This document shows, piece by piece, positions 21,990 to 29,161 of a DNA stretch of 48,442 nucleotides; within the stretch, counting starts at the first letter, position 1, and each line of letters starts with the position of its first letter. A program made the translations under genes and the position numbers. Source of the stretch: a virus. Location of the stretch: positions 1 to 48,442 of IMG/VR virus record IMGVR_UViG_3300009285_012736; one strand, given 5' to 3'. The notes beneath the pieces were generated by a model. It did not search any database, was not told where the DNA came from, and saw only the letters and a program-made list of their open reading frames with translations.

Positions 21990-22553
21990 TTACGGCCGAA
22001 GTGCGCGACCTTCGAGCTCTGCGGTCGCGCCAAGGTACTGGATGGTGACGGAGCCGAGGGGACCCGCGCCGGGGAGCACGTACCCGTATACCGTCATAAC
22101 CTTGTTCTTGCTGATGACGATGGGGCTCAAGACGAACCCCGTGCGGGACGGCACCATCCACAGTTGGGTCAGGGACCACTGCTGGATGCGGGCGCCGCCG
22201 ACCTCCCAGCGTATCCCCTGATAGACGGGGCGCTCGGACTGCTCCTGGACACCCCAGATGACGACCCAGGTGTCGTCCGCCAAGACGTCGGATGAAACCT
22301 GGGTGGTTTCCCACGCCGCCTCGGTGGTGCCTGTCTGCTCGGTCCAGGACTCGTTGGGGAACCCGAGGTCCGCCGGCATCAGGTCCCTGAAGGTCAGCGC
22401 CGGCGCGCCCTTGACCTGCTTGGCGACTTCCGCGGCCAGGTGCTCCAGGGCGGCGAACTGTAGGTCCTCGATGGTCTGCCGCGTGAGAAACGGCTCGGGT
22501 ATCAGGACCGAACTGATTGTCACGCCGGAGGCGTGGAGGTTTGGGAGACCCAT
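21990..22553 (-). CDS. Capsid-like protein B, 187 aa (paralog of the gene at 22568)
   Basis: ATG 22553 has GGAGGAG upstream. It shares an ordered set of motifs with the preceding 212-aa protein: LMPADLGFPNESWTEQTGT versus LIPTDLGLANARWTETTGT, then ADDTWVVIWGV versus ADDTYIGIWGV, GGARIQQW versus GGARVIQW, ending EGRALRP versus EGTTLRP. The two are diverged tandem duplicates. A pair of ~200-aa beta-rich paralogs is how viruses with two single-jelly-roll capsid proteins are built. A major or minor capsid role is inferred. Confidence 0.7.
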   Translation of the reverse strand: MGLPNLHASGVTISSVLIPEPFLTRQTIEDLQFAALEHLAAEVAKQVKGAPALTFRDLMPADLGFPNESWTEQTGTTEAAWETTQVSSDVLADDTWVVIWGVQEQSERPVYQGIRWEVGGARIQQWSLTQLWMVPSRTGFVLSPIVISKNKVMTVYGYVLPGAGPLGSVTIQYLGATAELEGRALRP

Positions 22554-22567
22554 GTTGGTTCTCCTCC

Positions 22568-23206
22568 CTACGGGCGGAGCGTGGTGCCTTCCGGCTCCAC
22601 GACCACACCCTCGAAGGCTAGGGAGTAAATGGCGCTGGCGACCAGACAGTATTCGTCTATCTGGAGGACCTTGTTGGGTCCGATGGTCACCGGCGTGAGG
22701 GCGATACCCGCCCTCGGCCGGAACGCCGAGGACTCGGCCAGGTCAATCTGCATGGTGAGCAGCGGGTACAGGTCCCACTGGATGACGCGGGCGCCGCCCA
22801 CGATGATGCGGAGCACGCTGATGGGGAACTGTTGCTGCTCCATGGCGGCCAGTGAGGCGTCGTTGTCGATGGTGGTGCCCGGCGAGAACAGCCTGACGCC
22901 CCAGATGCCGATGTAGGTGTCATCGGCGATGGTCGAGGCTGAGATGGACGTGGTGGCGTAGGCGTTCGCGGCGGTGCCGGTGGTCTCGGTCCAGCGGGCG
23001 TTGGCGAGCCCGAGGTCCGTTGGGATGAGCGCCCGCGTGATGAGCTTGGCCGCCGGCCCCATGCTCTGCCGGGCCAGGGCCTCGGCGTGCTCGATGGTGG
23101 CCATGCGGATGGCGTGTACGACGTCAGGGGGCGCCTCGTCCACCGCGAGGAGCACGGACCTCATCGACGTTTCTATCGGGCCGGGGGGGAACACGATGTT
23201 GACCAT
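22568..23206 (-). CDS. Capsid-like protein A, 212 aa (paralog of the gene at 21990)
   Basis: ATG 23206 follows AGAGGTG. The N-terminal helix (VHAIRMATIEHAEALARQSM) precedes a strand-rich body with the motifs shared with the 187-aa paralog (TETTGT, ADDTYIGIWGV, IIVGGARVIQWDLYP, TLRP at the C-terminus). It has an extra ~20-residue loop (TTIDNDASLAAMEQQQF) that could form a tower or contact. Judged by duplication and position it is the best capsid candidate, with no database-level support available here. Confidence 0.7.
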   Translation of the reverse strand: MVNIVFPPGPIETSMRSVLLAVDEAPPDVVHAIRMATIEHAEALARQSMGPAAKLITRALIPTDLGLANARWTETTGTAANAYATTSISASTIADDTYIGIWGVRLFSPGTTIDNDASLAAMEQQQFPISVLRIIVGGARVIQWDLYPLLTMQIDLAESSAFRPRAGIALTPVTIGPNKVLQIDEYCLVASAIYSLAFEGVVVEPEGTTLRP

Positions 23207-23237
23207 GACGCACCTCTATCTCTTGTGCTTGGTCCTA

Positions 23238-23265
23238 CGGAGGGGGTGGCTTGGACCCCCCTCCG
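23238..23265 (-). other. 9-bp hairpin between virion genes
   Basis: CGGAGGGGG (23238-23246) pairs with CCCCCTCCG (23257-23265). It sits between the 133-aa membrane protein gene and the capsid-like pair. No U-tract is seen on the leftward side. Confidence 0.5.
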
Positions 23266-23311
23266 CCATGACCTCCATTGACGTTCGGCGCCCTCGGCGT
23301 CCAGCGGGCGT

Positions 23312-23713
23312 CTAGTTGTCGCTGAACGCCATCTGCCCCAGTCGGGTGACTTCCCTCCCCGAGGCCCTTGGGTTCAGAGTCAGCCGCCCGGAGCCCAAGC
23401 CTTGGGCTCCCTGGCCCTTCAGCCCAGCCGGCTGCTTGTTCCGGGCGCCGGGAAAAAAAGCCGGCGTGGACCCTCCGAGGAGGAACTGCTCGGTGACGAC
23501 CCAGCCGCCGATGGCTGCGCCGGAGTTGCCCAACGCACTGAGCACGTCCGCCATCCGGCCGCGGGCAAACGAAGCGCCGGCCAGTCCACCAAGGACCAGG
23601 CCGGCGGTGAGGATGAACCCGATGGGCTGGCTGAGTTCCCAGGCCACGCGCTGCACGCCGCCGCCAACACCGGAGACGGCTTCCTCGATGATGACGTCCT
23701 GAATCTTTGGCAC
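23312..23713 (-). CDS. Membrane protein of the virion operon, 133 aa
   Basis: GTG 23713 follows AAGGAGG. One clear hydrophobic span (PIGFILTAGLVLGGLAGASFA, about residues 30-50) lies between a charged N-terminus and a Gly-rich C-terminal half (GARNKQPAGLKGQGAQGLGSG). A second weaker span (AAIGGWVVTEQFLLGG) may be present. It is the first membrane protein of the operon, directly before the capsid-like pair. No family is recognised. Confidence 0.65.
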   Translation of the reverse strand: MPKIQDVIIEEAVSGVGGGVQRVAWELSQPIGFILTAGLVLGGLAGASFARGRMADVLSALGNSGAAIGGWVVTEQFLLGGSTPAFFPGARNKQPAGLKGQGAQGLGSGRLTLNPRASGREVTRLGQMAFSDN

Positions 23714-23816
23714 GCCTTCCTCCTTCTAAGGATGGGGGAGGCGGCGGCAAGGGAACGCGGGAGCGAAGCCTCGTCCACCGTCTCCCCGCGTTCGCAGCCG
23801 GAGCGCACCCGGCTGA

Positions 23817-23834
23817 GTTGAGTCTAATCTCAAC
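23817..23834. promoter_or_regulatory. Dispersed palindrome, copy 6 (GTTGAG-TCTAAT-CTCAAC)
   Basis: Both half-sites are perfect but the core differs (ATTAGA on the minus strand). It lies in the 256-base gap between the genes ending at 23970 and starting at 23713, a likely internal control point of the virion operon. A degenerate copy (minus-strand GTTGAT-ATAAAC-CCCAGT) lies at about 23945-23962. Confidence 0.8.
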
Positions 23835-23909
23835 TTTCCATCCGTGTCAATCCTCCCTCGCCACGTTTTGGCCGACCTTGGTGACGGCTGACCCGTGTGG
23901 GTCGAACGG

Positions 23910-23938
23910 AGAGCCCCGCCTGGTGTCGGCGGGGCTCT
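23910..23938. terminator. Candidate hairpin terminator in the 23.7-23.97 kb gap
   Basis: An 11-bp stem (AGAGCCCCGCC, 23910-23920, with GGCGGGGCTCT, 23928-23938), loop TGGTGTC, follows the stop at 23970 in the leftward direction. U residues are few (TCTCCGTTCG), so termination would be partial. Confidence 0.5.
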
Positions 23939-23969
23939 TACCCGACTGGGGTTTATATCAACCGGAGGA

Positions 23970-24326
23970 CTAGGGACGAGGAGTGACCATCGCCCGCAGT
24001 CCGTCCGCGACCTGCTTGGCGAGCTTTGGGTGCTCGCGCAGAACGGCGGCGTGTTCGGGTACAACCTCGTCAAGCAGGCCTAGCAGGTGCTCGGTCGAGC
24101 ACTGCTGTAGGTAATTCGTCCCGGCGTTGGGCGTGGCCTTCAGGCCACCGTAGCCAACCGCCTCAAGCATCTCCGTGAAAGTGGTGTGGTCGTTGGCGGC
24201 AAGCATCCGCAGGTGGTTGGGGGTGATGGACTCGCTGAGCATGAAGGCCGCGTGCTTGAAGCGGTCCTCAGCCCATATCTGGACAAAGGCGGTGGATACC
24301 TTGCCGAACGCGGTTCTAACTCCCAA
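23970..24326 (-). CDS. Hypothetical helical protein, 118 aa
   Basis: TTG 24326 is preferred because GAGGAGG lies 6 bases upstream and overlaps the end of the 568-aa gene. The longer upstream frame is a shadow. The protein is helical (FKHAAFMLSESITPNHLRML, then LLGLLDEVVPEHAAVLREHP) with no membrane span. Coupling to the 568-aa gene suggests a partner or chaperone of that protein. No family is recognised. Confidence 0.6.
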   Translation of the reverse strand: MGVRTAFGKVSTAFVQIWAEDRFKHAAFMLSESITPNHLRMLAANDHTTFTEMLEAVGYGGLKATPNAGTNYLQQCSTEHLLGLLDEVVPEHAAVLREHPKLAKQVADGLRAMVTPRP

Positions 24327-26022
24327 CAGCCACCTCCTCGACCACCGGTGCCGAGACTCCCAGCGCTCCGGCGCCGGGCTCGCCCAGCGGCGAAACCTCG
24401 ACCTCCCGCTCATCGTCGTCCTGTTGGAAGATGTCCTCGACCGGGGGCTCGGCGGGGGGCTCCACCTCATTGGGGATGGCTCCCTCCTGCATGACCCCGG
24501 CGGCCGGAGGACCGTCTCCCCCCTGCCCGGGCTCCGCCAAGCTCAGGACGGTTCCGTCCACGGTCTGCACGGTCTTGCAGCCCGGGCAGAGCAGGGCCTT
24601 TGCCCGTCCGCTGTGGAGCAGCTCGATGCCGCAGGTGACACAAGAGGTGCGATGGACCTGCGGCCCAAGCCCGCTGTCCACGCCGGTGGCATCGCTGCCG
24701 TCGGTGACGGAGCCCTCGTTGGAAGACCGCTCGATGGCCCGCGCCAGCCGCTCACCGATGGCGAGAAGTTTGGGCGCCGCCCCGGCGAGTTCCTTCATGG
24801 CCAAGTCCCTGCGCTCCATGTTTCGGATACGTTCGTAGGTATCCAGGTCCACCGCCGCCGGTTGGCCATTCTCGCCGACAATGCCGGGCAGTCTGAGGGT
24901 CACTCCTACCGGCTTGGCGGGGTCGAGGATGCTGTTGAGTAGCCGCTGCCCGACACCCGGCAGCACCTCGTCGAGCTCCGCGAACGGGTTCTTCGTCCGG
25001 CCGGCCAGTTGACCGCCGAGTCTGTCCAGCATATCCGTGAGGCGCGCCGTCTGGTGCTCATTCTGCAATCGTATGAGGTCCAGCGCCGCGCTGAATTGGT
25101 CCCGCGCCGCGCTGGAGCTGGCGTCGATGAGTTTCATCATCAGGTCCACTTGACGCTGCATCCCATCGGTGCCGTCGGATGGCCTGACGCCGCTTTCTGC
25201 GCGCTCCATCGCCATGCGTTCGCGCTCAAGCGCATGGTCCTGTTGCGCCCTGCGGTCCTCCGACATCTCGTGGAGCACGGCGATGATGACGTCCTTGCTA
25301 TCATCGGGTTGGAGTCGCCCGCTCATCTGGAGCTGGGCGGCCTGGAGGGCCTGGGCGAAGCTGAGGCCGCCGCCGTCGTCGTCGGGCTCGGTTGGTAGCA
25401 CCTCGCCGTTGACCGCGATGAAGCGCCGCGCCGGCTTGGCGCCGTTCGAGTTGGGTGAGTATCCGGCCACGGCTGCTTGGGTCTGCTTCTCCACGGCCGT
25501 TGCGAGAGCGGGGGGCACCGGGATGCCAAGGAAGCTCACCCAGGTCCTCCAGAAGCGCTTTCGTAGAGAGGGATTGACCTCCGGCACCTCCATGAGCCCA
25601 CTCCACAGGGATTCCGGGTTGGCAAGGTCGTAAGACTGGGACAGGTAGTTGGCCATGGCGGCCGCGGGCCTTGGGGCGATTCCGAGTTGGACCGCGACGG
25701 CTTCGAGCTGGTCGCGCGGGCTCTCCAGGGTTGACGGGTCCACGGCAACGAAGGGGCTGGGGAGGAGCCCGGCCGATGGCGGCGCTGGGCCGGCGCCCGT
25801 GGAGCTGCCGCTGTCGGGGACCAGCGAGTCTCCCTGCTTCTTCCACCACCGCTTCTTCCCGGTGCCGTAGCCGAGGATGAGTCCTCGATACTGCCCGGGG
25901 ACCTTCTCCTTCTCAAACCAGGCCGTCACCTCCGCCATCGGGACGGAGCCCACGCCATGAATCCATTCTCGGAGCTGCTCAGCCCTCTCGGCAACCGGCG
26001 AGCCCTTCGTCGTTGTCATCAT
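24316..26022 (-). CDS. Large unknown protein with zinc finger, 568 aa, head of the virion operon
   Basis: ATG 26022 or 26019 follows AGGAGAG. Helical N-terminus (AERAEQLREWIHGVG), a Pro-rich linker, a long charged helical middle (about 230-330, with LERERMAMERAESG and LIRLQNEHQTARLTDML, likely coiled coil), then a Cys-x2-Cys pair (CVTCGIELLHSGRAKALLCPGC, about 462-483) and an acidic, Pro-rich tail. I see no portal or terminase motif and no Walker A. As first gene it could be a scaffold, packaging or transcription factor. No family is recognised. Confidence 0.7.
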   Translation of the reverse strand: MMTTTKGSPVAERAEQLREWIHGVGSVPMAEVTAWFEKEKVPGQYRGLILGYGTGKKRWWKKQGDSLVPDSGSSTGAGPAPPSAGLLPSPFVAVDPSTLESPRDQLEAVAVQLGIAPRPAAAMANYLSQSYDLANPESLWSGLMEVPEVNPSLRKRFWRTWVSFLGIPVPPALATAVEKQTQAAVAGYSPNSNGAKPARRFIAVNGEVLPTEPDDDGGGLSFAQALQAAQLQMSGRLQPDDSKDVIIAVLHEMSEDRRAQQDHALERERMAMERAESGVRPSDGTDGMQRQVDLMMKLIDASSSAARDQFSAALDLIRLQNEHQTARLTDMLDRLGGQLAGRTKNPFAELDEVLPGVGQRLLNSILDPAKPVGVTLRLPGIVGENGQPAAVDLDTYERIRNMERRDLAMKELAGAAPKLLAIGERLARAIERSSNEGSVTDGSDATGVDSGLGPQVHRTSCVTCGIELLHSGRAKALLCPGCKTVQTVDGTVLSLAEPGQGGDGPPAAGVMQEGAIPNEVEPPAEPPVEDIFQQDDDEREVEVSPLGEPGAGALGVSAPVVEEVAVGS

Positions 26023-26206
26023 GCTCTCCTTGACTCGTAAGCGCGATGCGCCGTGCTTCCGCCTGATTCACGCGCTGGGCCTAAAACACAGGTTTTACGC
26101 CAAAAGATTAGGTGATTCGGTGCATCTTGGCAAGCCCCGTCGGCTGGGGCAGGGAAAATGCGGCGTGGTACAATGCGACTGACCGAGACCACGGGGAGTC
26201 CTCATC
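26023..26206. promoter_or_regulatory. Divergent intergenic control region with operator candidate
   Basis: This gap lies between the leftward virion operon and a rightward operon. It holds a perfect inverted repeat TAAAAC-ACAG-GTTTTA (26082-26097), well placed as an operator, and an extended -10 TGGTACAAT (26166-26174) for the rightward gene without a clear -35. No match to the GTTGAG palindrome is present, which sets it apart from other junctions. Confidence 0.5.
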
Positions 26207-26770
26207 ATGGTCATGCACGTCGGGGCTATCGGTTCTGAGAAAGCACGCGAGGCTTTTCCCATGGCCCGGGCCGTGCTGGTGGGGGTGGTCCAGTTCCCGT
26301 GGGACCTGTTCGTGCCGCAGCACGTGGCCACGGCGCCCCCAGTGCCCGCTCCCCCCGCGGCGGCACCCAAAGCCGCTGCTCCATCGGCGCCGCCGCAGCC
26401 GGCACCTCTAAAGCATGTTCATCGGTCCGTGCCTGCGTCGGTCCCAGCGGAGATTCTACGTCCGGGCTGCACCGCGGCCGATGAGTCGCTGACCGTGCTG
26501 GGGCACCTCCAGGGGCTTGCTGCGGGGTGGGGAGGCTATGGCGTCCTCAGAACCAGCGCGGAGCGGCTTGAGCATGGTGCCATGGGTGCAGAGAGGATGG
26601 GCGACCCGGACACGGCGATGGCCATGCGGGAGTTCAAGACACGCCTCGCGTCCGTCCATACCCCCGAGGCCGCCAGGGAGGCCGCCCGCGACCTGGTGCC
26701 CATCACACAGCGGGCATGGAGCCTCGGCATCCGCTGCGGGAAGGCCCACGCTGGGAAGGCCGAAGGATGA
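26207..26770 (+). CDS. Hypothetical protein, 187 aa, Pro/Ala-rich linker
   Basis: ATG 26207 (or 26213) follows GGGGAG. An N-terminal ~40-residue segment is joined by a Pro/Ala-rich linker (about 44-70) to a helical C-terminal domain (DTAMAMREFKTRLASVHTPE, then REAARDLVPITQRAW). Two Cys are present. The two-domain layout suggests an adaptor or virion-associated protein. No family is recognised. Its stop overlaps the next start (ATGA). Confidence 0.65.
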   Translation: MVMHVGAIGSEKAREAFPMARAVLVGVVQFPWDLFVPQHVATAPPVPAPPAAAPKAAAPSAPPQPAPLKHVHRSVPASVPAEILRPGCTAADESLTVLGHLQGLAAGWGGYGVLRTSAERLEHGAMGAERMGDPDTAMAMREFKTRLASVHTPEAAREAARDLVPITQRAWSLGIRCGKAHAGKAEG

Positions 26771-26982
26771 GCGACCCATCCCACGACTACCGCCCAGGCT
26801 CCGGGCGAAAGTACAACCCCGGAGACCCCCACTTCGACCCGATGCACCCGCCTGACGGGTATCCCAAAGAGCTTCTGGAAGCCGAATGGGAGCACAACGA
26901 TGACCTCTTCCCCAAGGGTGCTGGCGACAAGGGCACCTCCAAAGACCGGGACGTGCAAAATCCTGGACGAGGAGGAACGTAG
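26767..26982 (+). CDS. Small hydrophilic protein, 71 aa
   Basis: ATG 26767 overlaps the preceding stop. The protein is rich in Asp, Pro, Gly, His and Lys (YNPGDPHFDPMHPPDGYPKE) and probably disordered. The GNAT gene starts inside its 3' end. No family is recognised; translational coupling is the main support. Confidence 0.5.
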   Translation: MSDPSHDYRPGSGRKYNPGDPHFDPMHPPDGYPKELLEAEWEHNDDLFPKGAGDKGTSKDRDVQNPGRGGT

Positions 26983-27436
26983 GAGGGTCTACGGCAACTT
27001 CCTACGCCAGCACGGCGATGATATCCCGGAGGAAACCATCGTCAAGATGGTCGCTGGGGACAACATCAACCGGTGGGCCACTATCTGTGATGAGCGGGGA
27101 GACCTGCTCGCAGTAGGCCACTTCGAGCTTATGGATTGGTACTCCTGCGCCATCAAAGGGCTGGCGGTCAAGCCGGAGGCCCGAGGATTCGGTCTCGGCA
27201 CGGAAATAGCCTCCCGTTCAGTCGCCCTTGCCCAAGACGCCCGCTCCGCCTACGGCCCCAGGTGCCTGGTGCTGGCGGCCGACGTCACCGTGGACAACTT
27301 CCCATCCATCCGCGCTCTCCAGCGCTCCGGCTTTGCCGTTGCCGATGCGTTCTGCTGGTCAAAGGGCGAGAAGCCGGCCAACATCCTCCACATGGTTCGT
27401 TTCAAGCCCGAAGACCGGAACTGCGAGGGGCCATGA
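26900..27436 (+). CDS. GNAT-family N-acetyltransferase, 178 aa
   Basis: The acetyl-CoA-binding motif is clear: IKGLAVKPEARGFGLGTEIA, with the (R/Q)xxGxG/A pattern, followed by the VTVDNFPSIRALQRSGFAV segment typical of the C-terminal half. It transfers acetyl to an amine on an unknown substrate, and viral examples can modify host proteins or small molecules. ATG 26900 has GGGAG upstream and overlaps the previous gene by 83 bases, so the true N-terminus may lie later. The IS element begins about 70 bases after its stop. Confidence 0.82.
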   Translation: MTSSPRVLATRAPPKTGTCKILDEEERRRVYGNFLRQHGDDIPEETIVKMVAGDNINRWATICDERGDLLAVGHFELMDWYSCAIKGLAVKPEARGFGLGTEIASRSVALAQDARSAYGPRCLVLAADVTVDNFPSIRALQRSGFAVADAFCWSKGEKPANILHMVRFKPEDRNCEGP

Positions 27437-27528
27437 CGTCGCATCACCGGCTGGTGCGAAGGCTCCAAGAAAAGTTCGATTCAACCTGGTTGCTGGTGAC
27501 TACTCCGTCGGGTAAACCCGACGGCTTC

Positions 27529-28647
27529 TCAGGCAACCCTAACCAACGTTAGAGTTCGCGCCTGAAGGCTCAGTCCGAGCCGTAGGATTTCAAGAGCAGA
27601 AGCATGATCACGACCAACCGACATACCGCAAGCCGGGCACTGATGCCAGCGTTGGCCCAGGCCCTTGGGCACGGCGGCGCCGCAGGGACACCTCTGGCTG
27701 GTGCCGTTGGGGTTTACTTGGACCAACGCACGCCCGGCTTCTTCCGCCTTGTACGTGAGCTTGGCCAGGAACCCGCCCCAACCGGCGTCATTGACGGATT
27801 TGGCCAGCATCCCGCCGGCCAACCCCTGAACGTTCAGGTCCTCCACCGCGATCAGGTCATAGGCATTGACCAGCTTCCGGGAGACCTGGTGGTGGAAGTC
27901 AGACCGCTGATTCTTGACGTGCTGGTGGACCCGCTGGAGAGACCGTACCGCCTTCCATCTCCGGTTGCTCCCCTTCTTCCGCCGGGCCACCTTCCGCTGA
28001 GCACGTCTAAGGCGGGCCTGAGCCTTACGGTAATACCGGGGGTTCTCGATAACCGAGCCGTCGCTGAGAACGGCGAAGCTCTCCAGGCCAACGTCAATCC
28101 CGGTGACTGCGCCGGTGGCAGGCAGAGGATCAGGGATTGGCACCCCGACGCTGAAGCAGGCATACCAGCGTCCGCACTCTCGTTTGAGGGTGACGGTCTT
28201 GACCTGGCCAGCTACCGGGCGGTGGAGCTTGACCTTCAGCTCGCCCACGCCCTGGACGTAGAGTCTGCCGTCGTCCCGGAGTTTGCAGCCATCGCCGTAG
28301 GCGGGGAAGGCGTAGCTGTCGAAGCGGCGGCGGGACTTGAAGCGGGGGAACCCCGCTTTCTTCCCTGCCTTGACCCGGCCGAAGTAGGCTTGGAAGGTCT
28401 TGTCCACCCGCCGGAGTACGTCCTGGCTGGCCGAGTAGTTGGCCAATCCCAGATCGTCCGCAGCCCTGATCTCTTTGAGCTGGTTGGCCTGGTCGTAGTA
28501 GCTCAGGGACTTTCGTGCCATGCGCCAAGCGTCCCGGCGCTCCTGGAGGGCCGCGTTGTAGAGGCGGCAGGCTTCGGCGAGCTGGACGCCCAAGGATTCG
28601 GTCTGTGTCCTGCTGGGGTAGAGCCGGTATTTGAAGGTCTTGCGCAT
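27529..28647 (-). CDS. tnpB: TnpB RNA-guided nuclease of IS605 family, 372 aa
   Basis: Full-length TnpB. The N-terminus is MRKTFKYRLYPSRTQ. RuvC motifs are present: GIDVGLESFAVLSDG (Asp), IAVEDLNVQGL (Glu) and GRDHASALEIL (Asp). A zinc finger reads RCPCG with a later CPACG; the first pair is C-x-C rather than the usual C-x2-C. TnpB cuts DNA guided by an RNA made from the 3' end of its own gene and the adjoining element end. That RNA would run leftward across the 27505-27524 hairpin, with its guide in the flank beyond. Catalytic residues look intact. Confidence 0.95.
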   Translation of the reverse strand: MRKTFKYRLYPSRTQTESLGVQLAEACRLYNAALQERRDAWRMARKSLSYYDQANQLKEIRAADDLGLANYSASQDVLRRVDKTFQAYFGRVKAGKKAGFPRFKSRRRFDSYAFPAYGDGCKLRDDGRLYVQGVGELKVKLHRPVAGQVKTVTLKRECGRWYACFSVGVPIPDPLPATGAVTGIDVGLESFAVLSDGSVIENPRYYRKAQARLRRAQRKVARRKKGSNRRWKAVRSLQRVHQHVKNQRSDFHHQVSRKLVNAYDLIAVEDLNVQGLAGGMLAKSVNDAGWGGFLAKLTYKAEEAGRALVQVNPNGTSQRCPCGAAVPKGLGQRWHQCPACGMSVGRDHASALEILRLGLSLQARTLTLVRVA

Positions 28648-29049
28648 CTAACGGCTCTTCTGGTTCTCGATGTACCGCTGGACGGTGGCTGCCGAGACGT
28701 GTCCGACGCTGCCGATGTAGTAAGAGCGGCTCCAGAGAGCGGGAAGGCGGGAACGGAGGGGGGGAAACTCCAGCCGAAGAATCCGGGAAGTCATGCCCTT
28801 GAACTGCCTGGCGATGTTGGCCGGCGCCCTAGTGGGGTCCGACTCCACAAACAGGTGAACGTGGTCGGGCATGATCTCCAGGGCGTGAATCGTGGCCCCT
28901 ATCTCAGCGGCCTTCCCTTCCAGAAGCTCTTTGAGCCTAGCGGCGACGGGGCCAACCAGCAAGGGCTTGCGGTACTTGGGACACCACACCAGGTGGTACT
29001 TCAACGTGAAGACGGCCCTGGCGTTGCTGCGGTATCTGGAATCTGGCAT
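28648..29049 (-). CDS. tnpA: TnpA Y1 transposase of IS200/IS605 family
   Basis: The HUH pair is present (PDHVHLFVE), and the catalytic Tyr lies in TVQRYIENQ near the C-terminus. The protein is 133 aa from ATG 29049 or 139 aa from GTG 29067. TnpA mobilises single-stranded IS circles by cutting at hairpin ends. Its stop abuts the tnpB start, so the two are co-transcribed. All key residues are present, so the element may still move. Confidence 0.93.
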   Translation of the reverse strand: MPDSRYRSNARAVFTLKYHLVWCPKYRKPLLVGPVAARLKELLEGKAAEIGATIHALEIMPDHVHLFVESDPTRAPANIARQFKGMTSRILRLEFPPLRSRLPALWSRSYYIGSVGHVSAATVQRYIENQKSR

Positions 29050-29161
29050 ACGACAAGCATACCACACCGCTAGATAATCTGCAACTAGATAACGTCATGT
29101 AAGGAGGCAAGCGGCGATTCCTCTGCCAGCTAAAGCAGGCAGTCCCCTCGCCGCAACTACT

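Larger units (their letters stand above)
27505..29154 (-). mobile_element. IS200/IS605-family insertion sequence (tnpA and tnpB)
   Basis: Both element genes are on the minus strand. The ends carry sub-terminal hairpins rather than inverted repeats, as in this family. One is at 27505-27524 (CCGTCGGG-TAAA-CCCGACGG) beyond the tnpB end. The other is at 29111-29154 (outer 7-bp stem, inner CTGCC/GGCAG) beyond the tnpA start. Exact borders cannot be fixed without an empty site. It sits between the GNAT gene and the 639-aa gene, whose start is only 7 bases from the right hairpin. Confidence 0.85.

Noticed and set aside
26112-26411. A 99-aa frame starting upstream of 26207
   Set aside because: It is in another frame, lacks a ribosome site, and is Arg/Cys/Pro-rich, as expected of a shadow.
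27604-29073. A 489-aa plus-strand reading frame
   Set aside because: It is the antisense of the intact tnpB and tnpA genes; its long opening follows from GC-rich codons, and its composition is not protein-like.
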